A stretch of 64,000 nt of DNA from Nocardiopsis coralli (GTDB lineage: Bacteria > Actinomycetota > Actinomycetes > Streptosporangiales > Streptosporangiaceae): contig NZ_JADBGI010000002.1 in assembly GCF_014892575.1 (NCBI RefSeq), positions 248,001-312,000 of the forward strand, given 5' to 3'. Positions 8,240 to 28,074 of the stretch are shown piece after piece. Every line of letters starts with the position of its first letter. Positions within the stretch are counted from its first letter, which is position 1. The notes under the pieces are model-generated. The model ran no database searches and was not told where the DNA came from. It was given only the letters and a program-made list of their open reading frames with translations. A program made the position numbers and the translations under genes.

Positions 8240-8863
8240 GGTAGTGGAGCGGTGTAGTGGACGACAGGGGCCGGCCCTCGGATCGGTCGGGGCTTGCCGA
8301 ACTGCTTCGGGCATCACGTGGGCAGTTCCCGGGGCGCTGATCCCTCCGGCGCGATCGAGAACCTGATCGAGACCCGGGCGGCACGGTCGTCGCGGTCGTG
8401 ATCGAGACCGTCCACATGGCCGGTTCCGTGCACGAGCAGGGGTGGCACAGGAGCGGTCGCATGGGCCGCACCGGCACTCATTCGAGCAGGTGCGCAAATT
8501 CCAACCGGACCTGGGTCTCCTGGGAGAACAGCGTGTGCGCGAGCGGGCGCCCGTGCCTGGCGGCGCTGGCGGCGCGCGGTCAGGCCGGCGTCAGCAGTAA
8601 CGAGGCCGCAGACAGCCTGATCGACGGGCGCGATGATCACGGGATCGATGCCATCGCGGTCTCCGGGACGACGAGCCGGATACCCGGGACGGGACCGGAT
8701 CACGCGATCCGGGCACCCGAAACGGCGATGGCGCGGGTGCAGATCGGGACAAGAACCCCATCGGAACCTGAGTTCCAGCGTTGTCACCCCACGTGCCCCG
8801 TTGCTGCTCTACGGTGAGTTCTGCTGTTGCCCCCGCAGAGCTTGTCACCCCCGGAAGGCAGCC
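8240..8863. other. 624-bp gap with decayed-looking coding traces
   Basis: No convincing gene. In one forward frame (about 8594-8666) the translation contains SSNEAADSLIDGRDDHGIDAI, resembling the G-x-D-x-GIDAI motif near the N-terminus of AIPR-type defence proteins, but the surrounding frame is not conserved-looking. A short hairpin lies at 8695-8712. Confidence 0.3.
8695..8712. repeat. 7-bp hairpin with 4-base loop
   Basis: CCGGATC, loop ACGC, GATCCGG. It sits about 150 bases upstream of the gene starting at 8864; role unknown. Confidence 0.4.
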
Positions 8864-10756
8864 TTGACCAGGTCACCGGATTTCCCCCTCAGCAGTCTTG
8901 TCCCGCCCCTGGCCCACACCCGCGACGACCTCGTGCGCCATGCCTTGCACGACGGGTCGCTGCCGCAGCACCGGTGGTGGAACCGTGTGCGCCTCCCCCT
9001 GGTCCTGGACAGAACAGGCGCCGAGAAGCTTGCGGACGGGCTGGCCCGGCTCACCGCGCAGCGGTGGGGCGGCCACTGCCCCGGCGAGGTGATGCCCGCG
9101 CTCTACCTCACCGGGGAGGAAGCGTTCGTCGGTTCGCCGGTCTGGCGCCTGTTGCAGGCCAAGGGCGAGGAAGCCGCGGTCGAGGAGCTCGCCGCGCAGT
9201 TCCGCCGGGTGCTGGAACAGATCCCGGTCGAGCGCGCGTGCCGGGAGCAGGCTTCCGATACGCCGGCGTTCATGGAGGAGATCGAGGCCTGGTGCCTCAA
9301 CGCCCCCGACCGGAAGAGGAGCATCGCCGTCCAGCGGCTCTTCACCCGTCCCCCGGTCGCCCTCGACCAGGTCGCCGGGGAGCTCGGGGTCACGCGCACG
9401 TGGGCGCGCCAGGTCCAGAAGCGCACCGCCGACGAGCTCGCCGCGTGGGCGGAGGGCCCGCTCGGGCGGGCCACGTCCGAGCACCTGCGCAAGGTCGAGG
9501 CAGCGCTCGGCTCTGCCGCCCCCGCCAAGGCGTTCTGGGACCTGTGCCCGGAGCACCGCGCCACGCTCCCGACCCTGGGTGTGCCGGCCGGTGATGCGGT
9601 CCTGGCTCTATTGCCCCACCACTGGACGCGGGACGGATGGGTGACCACACTGCGTTCCTCGACCCTGGAGCAGACGATCGCCATGCGCCTGCGTGAACGC
9701 TCGGTCCTGCCCCTGGACGAGGTCGAGAGCACGCTCGTGGAAGGGGGCATCCGGCTCGAGCACGTCCCGGCGTGGTTGGACGCGCTCCCCCTGAGCAAGG
9801 TCATGGACGGCCACGTGGTGTCGTGGCGCCGCAGTGTCGCCGACAAGGCGGCCGCCGTGCTGACCCTGGTCGGTTCCCCTCTGTCCTTCGACACGTTGGC
9901 CGAGGGGATCGGCGGCGACTACAGCATGGCCGGGGTCCGCAGCCGGATCAGGGCCGACCGGCGCTTCCAGCTCGTGGACCGCAAGGTGGTCGGGCTTCGC
10001 TGCTGGGGCGGGCAGGAGTACCCGGGGTTGGCGGACTCGATGCGCCGGGAGATCGAGGCCGCGGGCGGTTCCGTGGACATGAACGTCCTGGTCGATCGCG
10101 TCACCCAGAAGTACGACATCAGCGAGAGCTCGATCCGCTCGACGGGGTACGGCCCCGAGTTCACCCGGTCGAAGGACGGACGCATCGGGATGGCGGGCGC
10201 CTTCTCGCCCGAGGAGGAGCTCCGGTACCGGCCGCGCCGCCCGGTCGAGCGTGCGCGCCGGTGTTTCCGCGACCCAGAGGGCACCTGGTGGTTCCGGGTG
10301 GACCTCAACCGGGAGCACCTGCGCGGTTCCGGGTTCCCGGTGCCCGCGGGTTTCGCAGCGGCGTGCGGCCTGCGTCCGGGAGAGCGCCGCCCGGTGACCG
10401 TCGGCGAACGCGGCTCGTACGTGACGTGGAAGTCGTACCCGTCGATGAGCTCGATCCGGACGGCCCTGCTCGGCACCGGGGCCCTGGAGGGCGACCACGC
10501 CTTCGTCACCCTGGCCGAGGGCACCGTGCGGGTCCGGGTCCGTCGGGCCCACCTGGCTCCCCGCGACGGACTGAGGCGGGCCCTGTACCTGGCGGGGCTC
10601 GACGCGGACGGTGAAGGGGATGCCCTGCCGAAGGTGTCCGCCCTGATGCCCGCCGTGGGCCTGCAGCCGGAGGCGACGGTGCTCGACCTGTTGGAGCGCC
10701 TCGACGTGCGGGGCGACACCGACCTCTACGGCCTGGTGCGCGGGGTGGGTGTCTGA
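8864..10756 (+). CDS. Large protein with a sigma-region-4-like helix-turn-helix
   Basis: A 630-residue protein starting at TTG 8864, chosen because GGAAGG lies five bases upstream. Around residues 150-190 there is a helix-turn-helix like sigma-factor region 4 (VALDQVAGELGVTRTWARQVQK, the last helix resembling ERVRQIE). The remainder looks like repeated winged-helix units (for example LSFDTLAEGIGG...VRSRIRADRRFQLVDRK and MNVLVDRVTQKYDISESSIRS). There is no core-binding region 2, so it is not a complete sigma factor. A DNA-binding regulator is likely; a target cannot be read. It converges on the sigma-70 gene at 10860 with a shared terminator between them. Confidence 0.65.
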   Translation: MTRSPDFPLSSLVPPLAHTRDDLVRHALHDGSLPQHRWWNRVRLPLVLDRTGAEKLADGLARLTAQRWGGHCPGEVMPALYLTGEEAFVGSPVWRLLQAKGEEAAVEELAAQFRRVLEQIPVERACREQASDTPAFMEEIEAWCLNAPDRKRSIAVQRLFTRPPVALDQVAGELGVTRTWARQVQKRTADELAAWAEGPLGRATSEHLRKVEAALGSAAPAKAFWDLCPEHRATLPTLGVPAGDAVLALLPHHWTRDGWVTTLRSSTLEQTIAMRLRERSVLPLDEVESTLVEGGIRLEHVPAWLDALPLSKVMDGHVVSWRRSVADKAAAVLTLVGSPLSFDTLAEGIGGDYSMAGVRSRIRADRRFQLVDRKVVGLRCWGGQEYPGLADSMRREIEAAGGSVDMNVLVDRVTQKYDISESSIRSTGYGPEFTRSKDGRIGMAGAFSPEEELRYRPRRPVERARRCFRDPEGTWWFRVDLNREHLRGSGFPVPAGFAAACGLRPGERRPVTVGERGSYVTWKSYPSMSSIRTALLGTGALEGDHAFVTLAEGTVRVRVRRAHLAPRDGLRRALYLAGLDADGEGDALPKVSALMPAVGLQPEATVLDLLERLDVRGDTDLYGLVRGVGV

Positions 10757-10814
10757 GCGGGCCGCTTTCCCCGCCTCCCCCGACGACGGCCACCGCCCGT
10801 AGCCTCTCCCCGTG

Positions 10815-10845
10815 TGCCCCGCTCCACATCCGGTGGGGCGGGGCA
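10815..10845. terminator. Bidirectional terminator hairpin
   Basis: Thirteen-pair stem (10815-10827 with 10833-10845, one G-U) and a 5-base loop, between two convergent genes. It can serve both strands. Confidence 0.65.
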
Positions 10846-10859
10846 CCGCCCTCGCGGGC

Positions 10860-12053
10860 CTACCGTGCGTAGATCTCACGCAAGGTCTGCAGGGCCGTCT
10901 TCTCGATCTGTCGGACGCGCTCGATGGTGACCCCGAGGTGTTCGCCGAGGCGGCCCAGAGGCTCCACGTCCCCCGTGACCATGCCCATACGCCGTGCGAC
11001 GACCTCACGCCGGCGGGGGTCACTCAACCGCGTCAGCAACGCGCGCGCCGCGAGGCGCCGTTCCTCCTCCAGCACCTCGACCTCCGGGGACGGCAGGGCA
11101 TGGCGCGGGTCCTCGGCGACCACGGTGAGCAGGGTGGTCTCGCCACAGATGTTCCGGTCCAGGGACTCGGTGCACCGAGCGAGGTTGTGCACCTGCGCGA
11201 CCTCACGGATGGTCATGTTGCCGTGCGCTGCCACGTCTGCCGGGCCGTTGGACCTGCCCTGTGCAGCCAGCTCACGTTCGATCCGGGCCACCTTGCACAC
11301 CCTGTCGTGCATGTACGCCGGCAGGCGGATCGTCGCACCCTCGTCGGCGAGAGCGCTCCGGAGCGCATGACGGATCCACCATGTGGCGTATGTCGAGAAC
11401 TTGAATCCGCGGCTGCCGTCGAACTTGACGACCGCACGCATCAGACCCCGCATGCCGTGCTGGGCCAGGTCGTCCAGGTCCAGCCCTCGGCCTGTGTACC
11501 TCTTGGCGATGCTGTACACGAGGTTCTGGTTGTGCACGACCATGGCTTCGAAGGCCCGACGGCGTTCGTCGGTGGGCGCCAGTGCCACGACCTCGGCCTG
11601 GTCGAGCTCCGTGTCGAGCGGGGCCCCTCCCCTCATCAGGACGGCCATCCCCACCTGTTCTTCCGCGGTGAGGATGTACGTGTGCCGGTCACGCCGCCAC
11701 CGGTCCTCCTCCAGGACCAGGCGGGCGCCGGCGACCTCCGCGGACCGAAATTCGGCACCGTCTTTTTCCTGAGAAGAACGGCCCGATTCAGGGAGGCGCG
11801 CGGAATCCATCCCTTCGGGCTTCCGCGGCCCCGGTATCTTCCGGGGAGCGATCAGACGCAGGCCCAAAGACGGGAGCGCACCCCTGAAACGCCGACGGGC
11901 CTCGGGGTCGATCCCCCATTCGTCGCACGCTCTTTCGAATTCCTCGCGGTCGATCAACCCTTTGTCGGAAGATGCCCGAATTCTACTGAGAACGCCCTTG
12001 GCAATGGCACGACGATCGACCCCTGAAGCCGCTGAGGAGGACATGTTCGGCAT
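10860..12053 (-). CDS. Sigma-70 family RNA polymerase sigma factor
   Basis: A 397-residue sigma factor of the RpoD/HrdB type. Region 2 is clear (NLVYSIAKRYTGRGLDLDDLAQ, then FKFSTYATWWIRHAL for -10 recognition and melting). A region 3 follows (RLPAYMHDRVCKVARIERELA), then an extended linker, and region 4 with a -35-binding helix (LGVTIERVRQIEKTALQTLR). The N-terminal 120 residues are unusual for a housekeeping sigma and resemble a short acidic regulatory segment, so I read it as an alternative (group 2/3) sigma. It lies 95 bases downstream of brxHI on the same strand. Whether it reads through from, or controls, the BREX genes is open. Confidence 0.9.
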   Translation of the reverse strand: MPNMSSSAASGVDRRAIAKGVLSRIRASSDKGLIDREEFERACDEWGIDPEARRRFRGALPSLGLRLIAPRKIPGPRKPEGMDSARLPESGRSSQEKDGAEFRSAEVAGARLVLEEDRWRRDRHTYILTAEEQVGMAVLMRGGAPLDTELDQAEVVALAPTDERRRAFEAMVVHNQNLVYSIAKRYTGRGLDLDDLAQHGMRGLMRAVVKFDGSRGFKFSTYATWWIRHALRSALADEGATIRLPAYMHDRVCKVARIERELAAQGRSNGPADVAAHGNMTIREVAQVHNLARCTESLDRNICGETTLLTVVAEDPRHALPSPEVEVLEEERRLAARALLTRLSDPRRREVVARRMGMVTGDVEPLGRLGEHLGVTIERVRQIEKTALQTLREIYAR

Positions 12054-12148
12054 GCTTCAGATCATGTCATCACCCGCTGACAGAATCGCCCGATTCCCGG
12101 AAACAGGTCGGGGAATCACCGGGTGCGGACTACGACGCGCTTCGTACA

Positions 12149-14314
12149 TCAGAGTCGAAGAAAGCGGGTCGGCTCCTTCAGCAAAGCAGCAGCCCCCTCC
12201 ACGTCGGCCAGGCGCGCGGACAAGGTGCGCTCGGCCAGGTGCTGGGGCAGAGCCGCGTTGAATTTGAGCCCGTCCAGAGCGCGCACCGAGACCTCTGGGA
12301 GGACCACACGTTCTTGCGCCGCGCTCTTGGCCGCCGACCACGTGCGCGGATCCAGCTCGGCATTGAGCCGTAGACAGGCGTCGTTGGGCTGCTGCTTGGG
12401 GTCCGCGGCGTCCCCCAAGGTGGTGGCCAGGGTGATGTTGGCTCTGGCCCCCGCCCAGGTCCACCAACGCAGGTCACCGTTGTCGGCACGTACGATGACC
12501 GATCCGCCGGGGTGAACCAGGTCCATGTGTTCCTCGCGTGCCTTGGCCAGAGCGTCGGTCGCCCGCTGAGTCATCCTCACCGCGGGATCCGTGCCCAGCA
12601 ACACCTCACGGACCGCCCGGGTGAGGTGGAAGAACGATCCGAGGTGCCCGCCGGAATCCCATTTGGCCTTGCCCCCGCCGCCGTCGACAGGCTCGACAAA
12701 GCACCGCTGCCGACGCCAGTCGACCCAGGTGACCATCCAGGTCCGTCCAGCGAGCAAAAGACGCCGCGGGCCCTCTTCCCTCTCGTCCCCGGCCAGCAGT
12801 GCCGGATCCACGCTGCCGATCTCGGTGCGCCCGTTCAGGGCGGTGAACTGGGGCGGAGCGGTGAAGACACTGGTCAGTTCGGTGAAGTGGCGGTGGCCGA
12901 AGCGCTTCTCCGCCTCGGGGCCGATCATCATCAAGCCGCCGTCGAGGTCGATGAACCCCTCCTTCACCAGGTGTGCGGCGATGGGCGCCCCCTGTTGGAA
13001 GGGGCCCAGGCCTTCCCACCACTCCGGCCAGAGGTTCTGTGCCACCTCGGGTTCCTGCAGGCACAGCGCCAGAAGCTGTTGGGCGACGATGTGCCGAGGT
13101 TCGGGGGTGGGCCTGACCGGCTCCACCCAGTGCCTTCCCCACAGGTGCAGGAGTCCGGCAGCGTCCAGGAAACCGGACTGGTCCACGGCCAGGAACAGGC
13201 AGTTGCGGACGGTTCCCTGCCGCCGTCCTGTCCGGCCGATTCGTTGCAGGAAGGAAGCGACCTTACCGGGCGCGTTGATCTGGACGACCCGGTCGAGGTC
13301 CCCGACGTCGATACCCAGCTCCAGGGTGCTGGTGGCAACGATGACGCAGTCGCGGGCCTCGGCGAAGGCCGCCTCAGCACGACGGCGTTCGTCCAGGGCC
13401 AGTGAGGCGTGGGACAGGAAGGTGGTTACTCCGAACTCGCGCAGTGAGTGGCCGAGCTCCTCCACGTACTTGCGAGAGTCGCAGAAGACCAGCCGCTTCT
13501 CTCCGCGGTGCAGGGAAGCGATGACCTTGGCTGCGTTATGCAGGGAGCCCACGTAGTCCAGTTGGACGTCCCCGGGCGGCGGTTCGTCCGGCAACGCGCC
13601 CGGCCCGCGCAGGTGCACGCCGGGTGCGATGACGCGCCCGGGGCGGCTACCGGCCCCGGGCCCTTGGAGCCAAGCGAGCAACTCGTCGGGGTTGCCGACG
13701 GTCGCTGACAGTCCCACCCTCTGGATCGGACGACCGGCCACTCTGCCGAGTCGCTCCAGAACTGCGAGCAGGTGCCATCCTCGGTCGTCCCCGGCGAACG
13801 CATGCACCTCGTCCACCACGATGGAGTGCAGATTCTGGAACAGGGCCCGATGGTCGACCTTGGTGCTCACCAGCATCGATTCGAGCGACTCGGGGGTGGT
13901 GAGCAGGACGTCGGGCCGATTGCGCAGGATCCGCCGGCGAGCTGCAGAAGAGACGTCGCCGTGCCAGAGCTCCGAAGTGCGGCCCAACCACCCCGAGTAG
14001 GCCTGCACGCGCGGCAGCAGGTTGTTGAGCAGAGCCTTGATGGGACACACGTAGAGCAGTGACGGCCCCTCCCCCGTCCGCCCGGCCATCGATGTGAGGA
14101 GTGGGAACAGGGCAGCCTCGGTCTTACCGCCCGCGGTGGGCGCGAGCAGGATCGCGTCCTCTCCGTCCACCAGAGGCGGGAGTGCCTCCCGCTGGAGCGG
14201 GCGCAGACCGGGCCAGCCCAGGGTGTGGACGATGTGGTGGGCCAGGGTGGGATGGAGAAGGTCCAGGCTGCTGGTACCGGCAGATTCCTCTCCGCTCCCG
14301 CTCTCCGCGTTCAC
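12149..14314 (-). CDS. brxHI: BREX type 2 Lhr-like helicase BrxHI
   Basis: Superfamily 2 helicase of 721 residues, last gene of the pglYZ-brxD-brxHI operon. Motif I is APTAGGKT (58-65), motif II VDEVH (Asp168-His171), motif III SATVGN; the second RecA domain carries TSTLELGIDVGDLD and the motif VI arginines in QRIGRTGRR. The C-terminal Lhr-like portion has no nuclease motif. BrxHI is a standard member of BREX types 2 and 6. It probably unwinds or translocates on nucleic acid during phage exclusion; its exact step is not established. GTG start 14314 overlaps the brxD stop by four bases (GTGA), implying translational coupling. Confidence 0.9.
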   Translation of the reverse strand: MNAESGSGEESAGTSSLDLLHPTLAHHIVHTLGWPGLRPLQREALPPLVDGEDAILLAPTAGGKTEAALFPLLTSMAGRTGEGPSLLYVCPIKALLNNLLPRVQAYSGWLGRTSELWHGDVSSAARRRILRNRPDVLLTTPESLESMLVSTKVDHRALFQNLHSIVVDEVHAFAGDDRGWHLLAVLERLGRVAGRPIQRVGLSATVGNPDELLAWLQGPGAGSRPGRVIAPGVHLRGPGALPDEPPPGDVQLDYVGSLHNAAKVIASLHRGEKRLVFCDSRKYVEELGHSLREFGVTTFLSHASLALDERRRAEAAFAEARDCVIVATSTLELGIDVGDLDRVVQINAPGKVASFLQRIGRTGRRQGTVRNCLFLAVDQSGFLDAAGLLHLWGRHWVEPVRPTPEPRHIVAQQLLALCLQEPEVAQNLWPEWWEGLGPFQQGAPIAAHLVKEGFIDLDGGLMMIGPEAEKRFGHRHFTELTSVFTAPPQFTALNGRTEIGSVDPALLAGDEREEGPRRLLLAGRTWMVTWVDWRRQRCFVEPVDGGGGKAKWDSGGHLGSFFHLTRAVREVLLGTDPAVRMTQRATDALAKAREEHMDLVHPGGSVIVRADNGDLRWWTWAGARANITLATTLGDAADPKQQPNDACLRLNAELDPRTWSAAKSAAQERVVLPEVSVRALDGLKFNAALPQHLAERTLSARLADVEGAAALLKEPTRFLRL

Positions 14315-15636
14315 AGGTCGAGCTCCACCTCGTCCGCGTCGGCGGCCCGTTGCACGTGGGCCCCGCGTTCGACCTCGGTGAGTTCGTTCCTGCCCACACG
14401 CAGGTCGTAGTGCTGCCGCGGGTCGAAGTCGGGGTTCTGGTCGATCCGGTCCATGACGTCCACGAGCTTGCGCAGGAAGAGACGGGGCGCGATGCCGACC
14501 TTGCCCCCCAGCTCCCCGGCCACCGCCTCGGCGAAGCCCAGCAGGTAGCTGTCATCGACCCGGCTGCGCACCCTTTGCGGTGCGTCGGCGCCGTCGGCGT
14601 ACAGTTCCCGCACCGCCACGCCCAGCTCATGGAGCCGGTCCAGGTCGAACCCGGTGAGGCGGATCTGGGTGGCGTAGAGGTTGTCGTGGGCCGGGTCGGC
14701 CAGGAAGTCGGTGTGCAGGCGCTGTGCGAGGGGCGCCAAGCGCTGCACACCCTGGGGCCCGTCGAAGAAGGCCGGTGTTCCGGTGATGAAGAGGTAGAGC
14801 CCCGGGAACTGCCGGTTGGCGATCTCGTCCAGGAGCTGGCGCAGCGCGTTGAGTCCCTTCTCCCGGGTGTCGGTGCGGGCGCGCTGGAGGGTTTCCAGTT
14901 CGTCGAGGACGACGACCAGTCCGGGGTGGTCGCAGTCGCGCAGCAACACCAGGAGCCCCTTGAGCGCGGCCAGGGCGCCGAAGTGGTCGAGGTCGCCCTT
15001 GATGCCAGCATAGCGTTTGGCCGCCGCGGCGACGTTGGGTTGGCCGCCCAACCAGGCGATGAGCGCCTCGGCGATGGCGGGTTCCTCTTCGGCCTGGGCC
15101 CTGTGATAGCCCCGTAGTGCCGCAGCGAATGAGGGATTGGCGCTGGCGACCTCGCCCAGGCGGCGTTCCATGAGGGTGGTGACGGCCGTGTCGAGCGCTT
15201 CTTCGTCGCTCTCGTCCACGTCGCCGGAGTCGAGGACGTCTTCCTCCAGGGAGAAGAACCAGTTGTCGACGATCTCGCGCAATGCGCTGGGCGGTTGTGT
15301 GGCGGTGGACAGTCGTTCGGTCAGGCGCCGGTAGACCGTTTCCAGCCTGTGCAGAGGGGTCTCGGTCTCGGAGATCTGGATCTCCGAGACAGCGAGGTTG
15401 GCACGTTTTGCGCGCTCACCCAACCAACGCACGAAGAAGGTCTTGCCGGAACCGTATTCACCGCGTACGGCCTTGAACTCGGCACCTCCGGTGGTGACCT
15501 GGCCCAACTCCTTGTCCACAGCGGCCTCGTAGCGTCCGAGTCCCACGGCGAACTGATCGAGGCCGCTGTGCGGCACGGTTCCATGGCGCAGGGCACCGAC
15601 GATCTCGGCACGGCGTGCGGCGCTGACGGTGGTCAC
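14311..15636 (-). CDS. brxD: BREX type 2 ATP-binding protein BrxD
   Basis: AAA-type ATPase of 441 residues with Walker A GEYGSGKT (59-66) and a Walker B strand LVVVLDELETL; a sensor-like FITGTP follows. Length and architecture match BrxD (BREX systems P-loop protein) of types 2 and 6. GTG start at 15636 lies two bases past the pglZ stop, with AGGGAG at ribosome-binding distance inside pglZ. The C-terminal 100 residues look helical, as in ORC/Cdc6-like ATPases. The role in exclusion is inferred from the locus. Confidence 0.9.
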   Translation of the reverse strand: MTTVSAARRAEIVGALRHGTVPHSGLDQFAVGLGRYEAAVDKELGQVTTGGAEFKAVRGEYGSGKTFFVRWLGERAKRANLAVSEIQISETETPLHRLETVYRRLTERLSTATQPPSALREIVDNWFFSLEEDVLDSGDVDESDEEALDTAVTTLMERRLGEVASANPSFAAALRGYHRAQAEEEPAIAEALIAWLGGQPNVAAAAKRYAGIKGDLDHFGALAALKGLLVLLRDCDHPGLVVVLDELETLQRARTDTREKGLNALRQLLDEIANRQFPGLYLFITGTPAFFDGPQGVQRLAPLAQRLHTDFLADPAHDNLYATQIRLTGFDLDRLHELGVAVRELYADGADAPQRVRSRVDDSYLLGFAEAVAGELGGKVGIAPRLFLRKLVDVMDRIDQNPDFDPRQHYDLRVGRNELTEVERGAHVQRAADADEVELDL

Positions 15637-15638
15637 GC

Positions 15639-26492
<10,854 letters not shown>

Positions 26493-26667
26493 GGGGGCTC
26501 CAACCACGACGAGAGGGGCGGGGTACCCCTCCATTCAACCGGTCGGAGACACCCGGACGCACCCGGAACCCGTTGATGGGGCCGATTCTCCGGCCCCATC
26601 ACGCGGATCAAGGCCGTTGCTGTGGTGGCCGCCGTAGCAAGCTCTCAGCGGTGGGCCAGGTCCGGCG

Positions 26668-27042
26668 TCAAGAGGCGGGTGAGTGTCTCGGCGTCGGCAC
26701 CTCGGCCAGGCCAGTGGAGGAGGCGACCCAGAACGAGCCCGTGGACTCCCCGAACCACACGATCAGGTGCGGGTGTCGGGCCTGCGCGGCGGCGGCCCGG
26801 GCGTGCTCGGCGGCATACTCGGACCGGTGCCCGCCCAGGCGGGGCAGCGTCTGGGCCCGGCGCTGCCGGCAGGACACGTGTGCGCACGGCGGAGCGGGGT
26901 GAGCCGCGGGTGCCCGGCGCGGCTGGTGACGCGTGATGGGCGGGCAGGAAGGCCCCGCGAGCGGTGGGCGGTGCGGCAGCGACGGGAACGAGCGGTGCCG
27001 CGGGTCGCCCGAACGTCGGGGCTGCGGGATAGGATGCGTCAT
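26668..27042 (-). CDS. Small protein of a regulator-associated family
   Basis: Frame of up to 124 residues; the conserved-looking part is the last 55, with HPHLIVWFGESTGSFWVASS. This looks like small actinobacterial proteins found beside XRE/DUF397/HATPase clusters, though I know no function. ATG 27042 has AGCAGGA upstream; GTG 26877 would give a 69-residue protein without the proline-rich N-terminus and may be truer. A decayed copy of its 3' part lies at 6183-6219. Confidence 0.45.
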   Translation of the reverse strand: MTHPIPQPRRSGDPRHRSFPSLPHRPPLAGPSCPPITRHQPRRAPAAHPAPPCAHVSCRQRRAQTLPRLGGHRSEYAAEHARAAAAQARHPHLIVWFGESTGSFWVASSTGLAEVPTPRHSPAS

Positions 27043-27154
27043 CGATCCTGCTTTCTGTTCATGTGAGAGTGCTCGGATGCTGGGATCGTGTGGGCCCGGG
27101 AGGCGTTGGAGCGCTCTCCTGGGCCCGTTTCACGTCCGGGGGCGTGAGGTGTTG

Positions 27155-27850
27155 CTAGAGGTCGGCTTCGGGTCCGGGGTCGGGGTCGGGGCCGGTGCGT
27201 TCGGCGGTGGCAGAGCCCCAGAGGCTGCCGGTCAGGTCGTGGGCGAGGAAGAACCACACCTGGCGTCGGTCGGGGATGCCGTTGTCGCCCCAGCACGTGG
27301 CCAGGGCGTCGATCAGCGCCAGACCGCGCCCCGACTCCGCGGACAGGTCCAGGCCGTCGGCGGCGGCCCGCAGGTGCGCGCGCTGCCCGAACGGGACCGT
27401 CGTGCCGTCGCGGGATCCCTGGTCACGGCAGGTCAGACGGAGACCGTCGCGGATGCGCTCGCAGGTGAGGCTGTAGACGCCGAACGGCCGGCCCGAGTGC
27501 GAGTGGTCGAGGGCGTTGTTGGCGAGTTCGCTGCCGAGCAGGGTGAAGAGGTAGCGGTAGTCGTCGTCGCGGTCGGCGGCGCAGGTGTTCAGGAAGGCGC
27601 GCACGAGCGGCAGGTACCGGGGCGAGCCGCCGAAATCGTAGCGCCGCGTGCGGAAGTGGGCTCGGCCGGAACGCCCGGTGAAGTAGTGGCGGCAGCGGGG
27701 TCGGACCAGCTCGCCGAGCGGGACGGTGACGTCGGGCAGGTCGGCCAAGAGCTCCGGGACGGTTCCGGGTGCGGCTCCGGCTCCGGCTCCAGGTCCAGGA
27801 GCGCGGCCGGATGCGGATGCGGATCCGGACGGGTGTGCAGTTGCGGGCAT
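27155..27850 (-). CDS. HATPase-domain regulatory protein (anti-sigma-factor kinase-like)
   Basis: A 231-residue protein with a GHKL/HATPase_c fold: N box ELANNALDHS, then TCRDQGS and G box SGRGLALIDALA. Proteins of this size act in actinomycetes as RsbW-like anti-sigma kinases or partners of XRE/DUF397 pairs. The N-terminal 40 residues are Gly/Ala/Pro-rich. ATG 27850 is chosen for the AAGGAG nine bases upstream. It is divergent from the XRE gene at 28075, with shared repeats between them. Confidence 0.8.
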   Translation of the reverse strand: MPATAHPSGSASASGRAPGPGAGAGAAPGTVPELLADLPDVTVPLGELVRPRCRHYFTGRSGRAHFRTRRYDFGGSPRYLPLVRAFLNTCAADRDDDYRYLFTLLGSELANNALDHSHSGRPFGVYSLTCERIRDGLRLTCRDQGSRDGTTVPFGQRAHLRAAADGLDLSAESGRGLALIDALATCWGDNGIPDRRQVWFFLAHDLTGSLWGSATAERTGPDPDPGPEADL

Positions 27851-27997
27851 GACGAACGAGCTCCTTCGCGCATGGGAGTTGAACGGGGGGTCGGCGTGCC
27901 CGCAGGGGTGGAGCTTCACGGTTCCCGCTCAGGCGGGAAGGGGCACGGCGTAGCCTGCACCGAGGACGCTGTGTGACCTCTCAGTCACTGGCTACAC

Positions 27998-28048
27998 TGA
28001 CATCTTGTCGGGCGATATACAGGATGTCAAGACTAAAACTCGATATAC
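27998..28048. promoter_or_regulatory. Repeat-rich candidate operator between HATPase and XRE genes
   Basis: AT-rich by local standards. TGACATC (27998-28004) and GATGTCA (28023-28029) form an inverted repeat. CGATATAC occurs at 28013-28020 and again at 28041-28048, the second inside a near-palindrome CTCGATATACGAG. It sits 27 bases before the XRE start, so autoregulation is plausible. Confidence 0.45.
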
Positions 28049-28074
28049 GAGAATGACTTGAGTAGGCTGCCCCC

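Noticed and set aside
8398..8817. 139-codon forward frame
   Set aside because: No ribosome-binding site and no conserved domain except one short motif; reported only as a possible relic.
10860..12053. Housekeeping sigma factor HrdB
   Set aside because: The N-terminal region is too short and unlike HrdB, and the location beside BREX is not that of a core gene.
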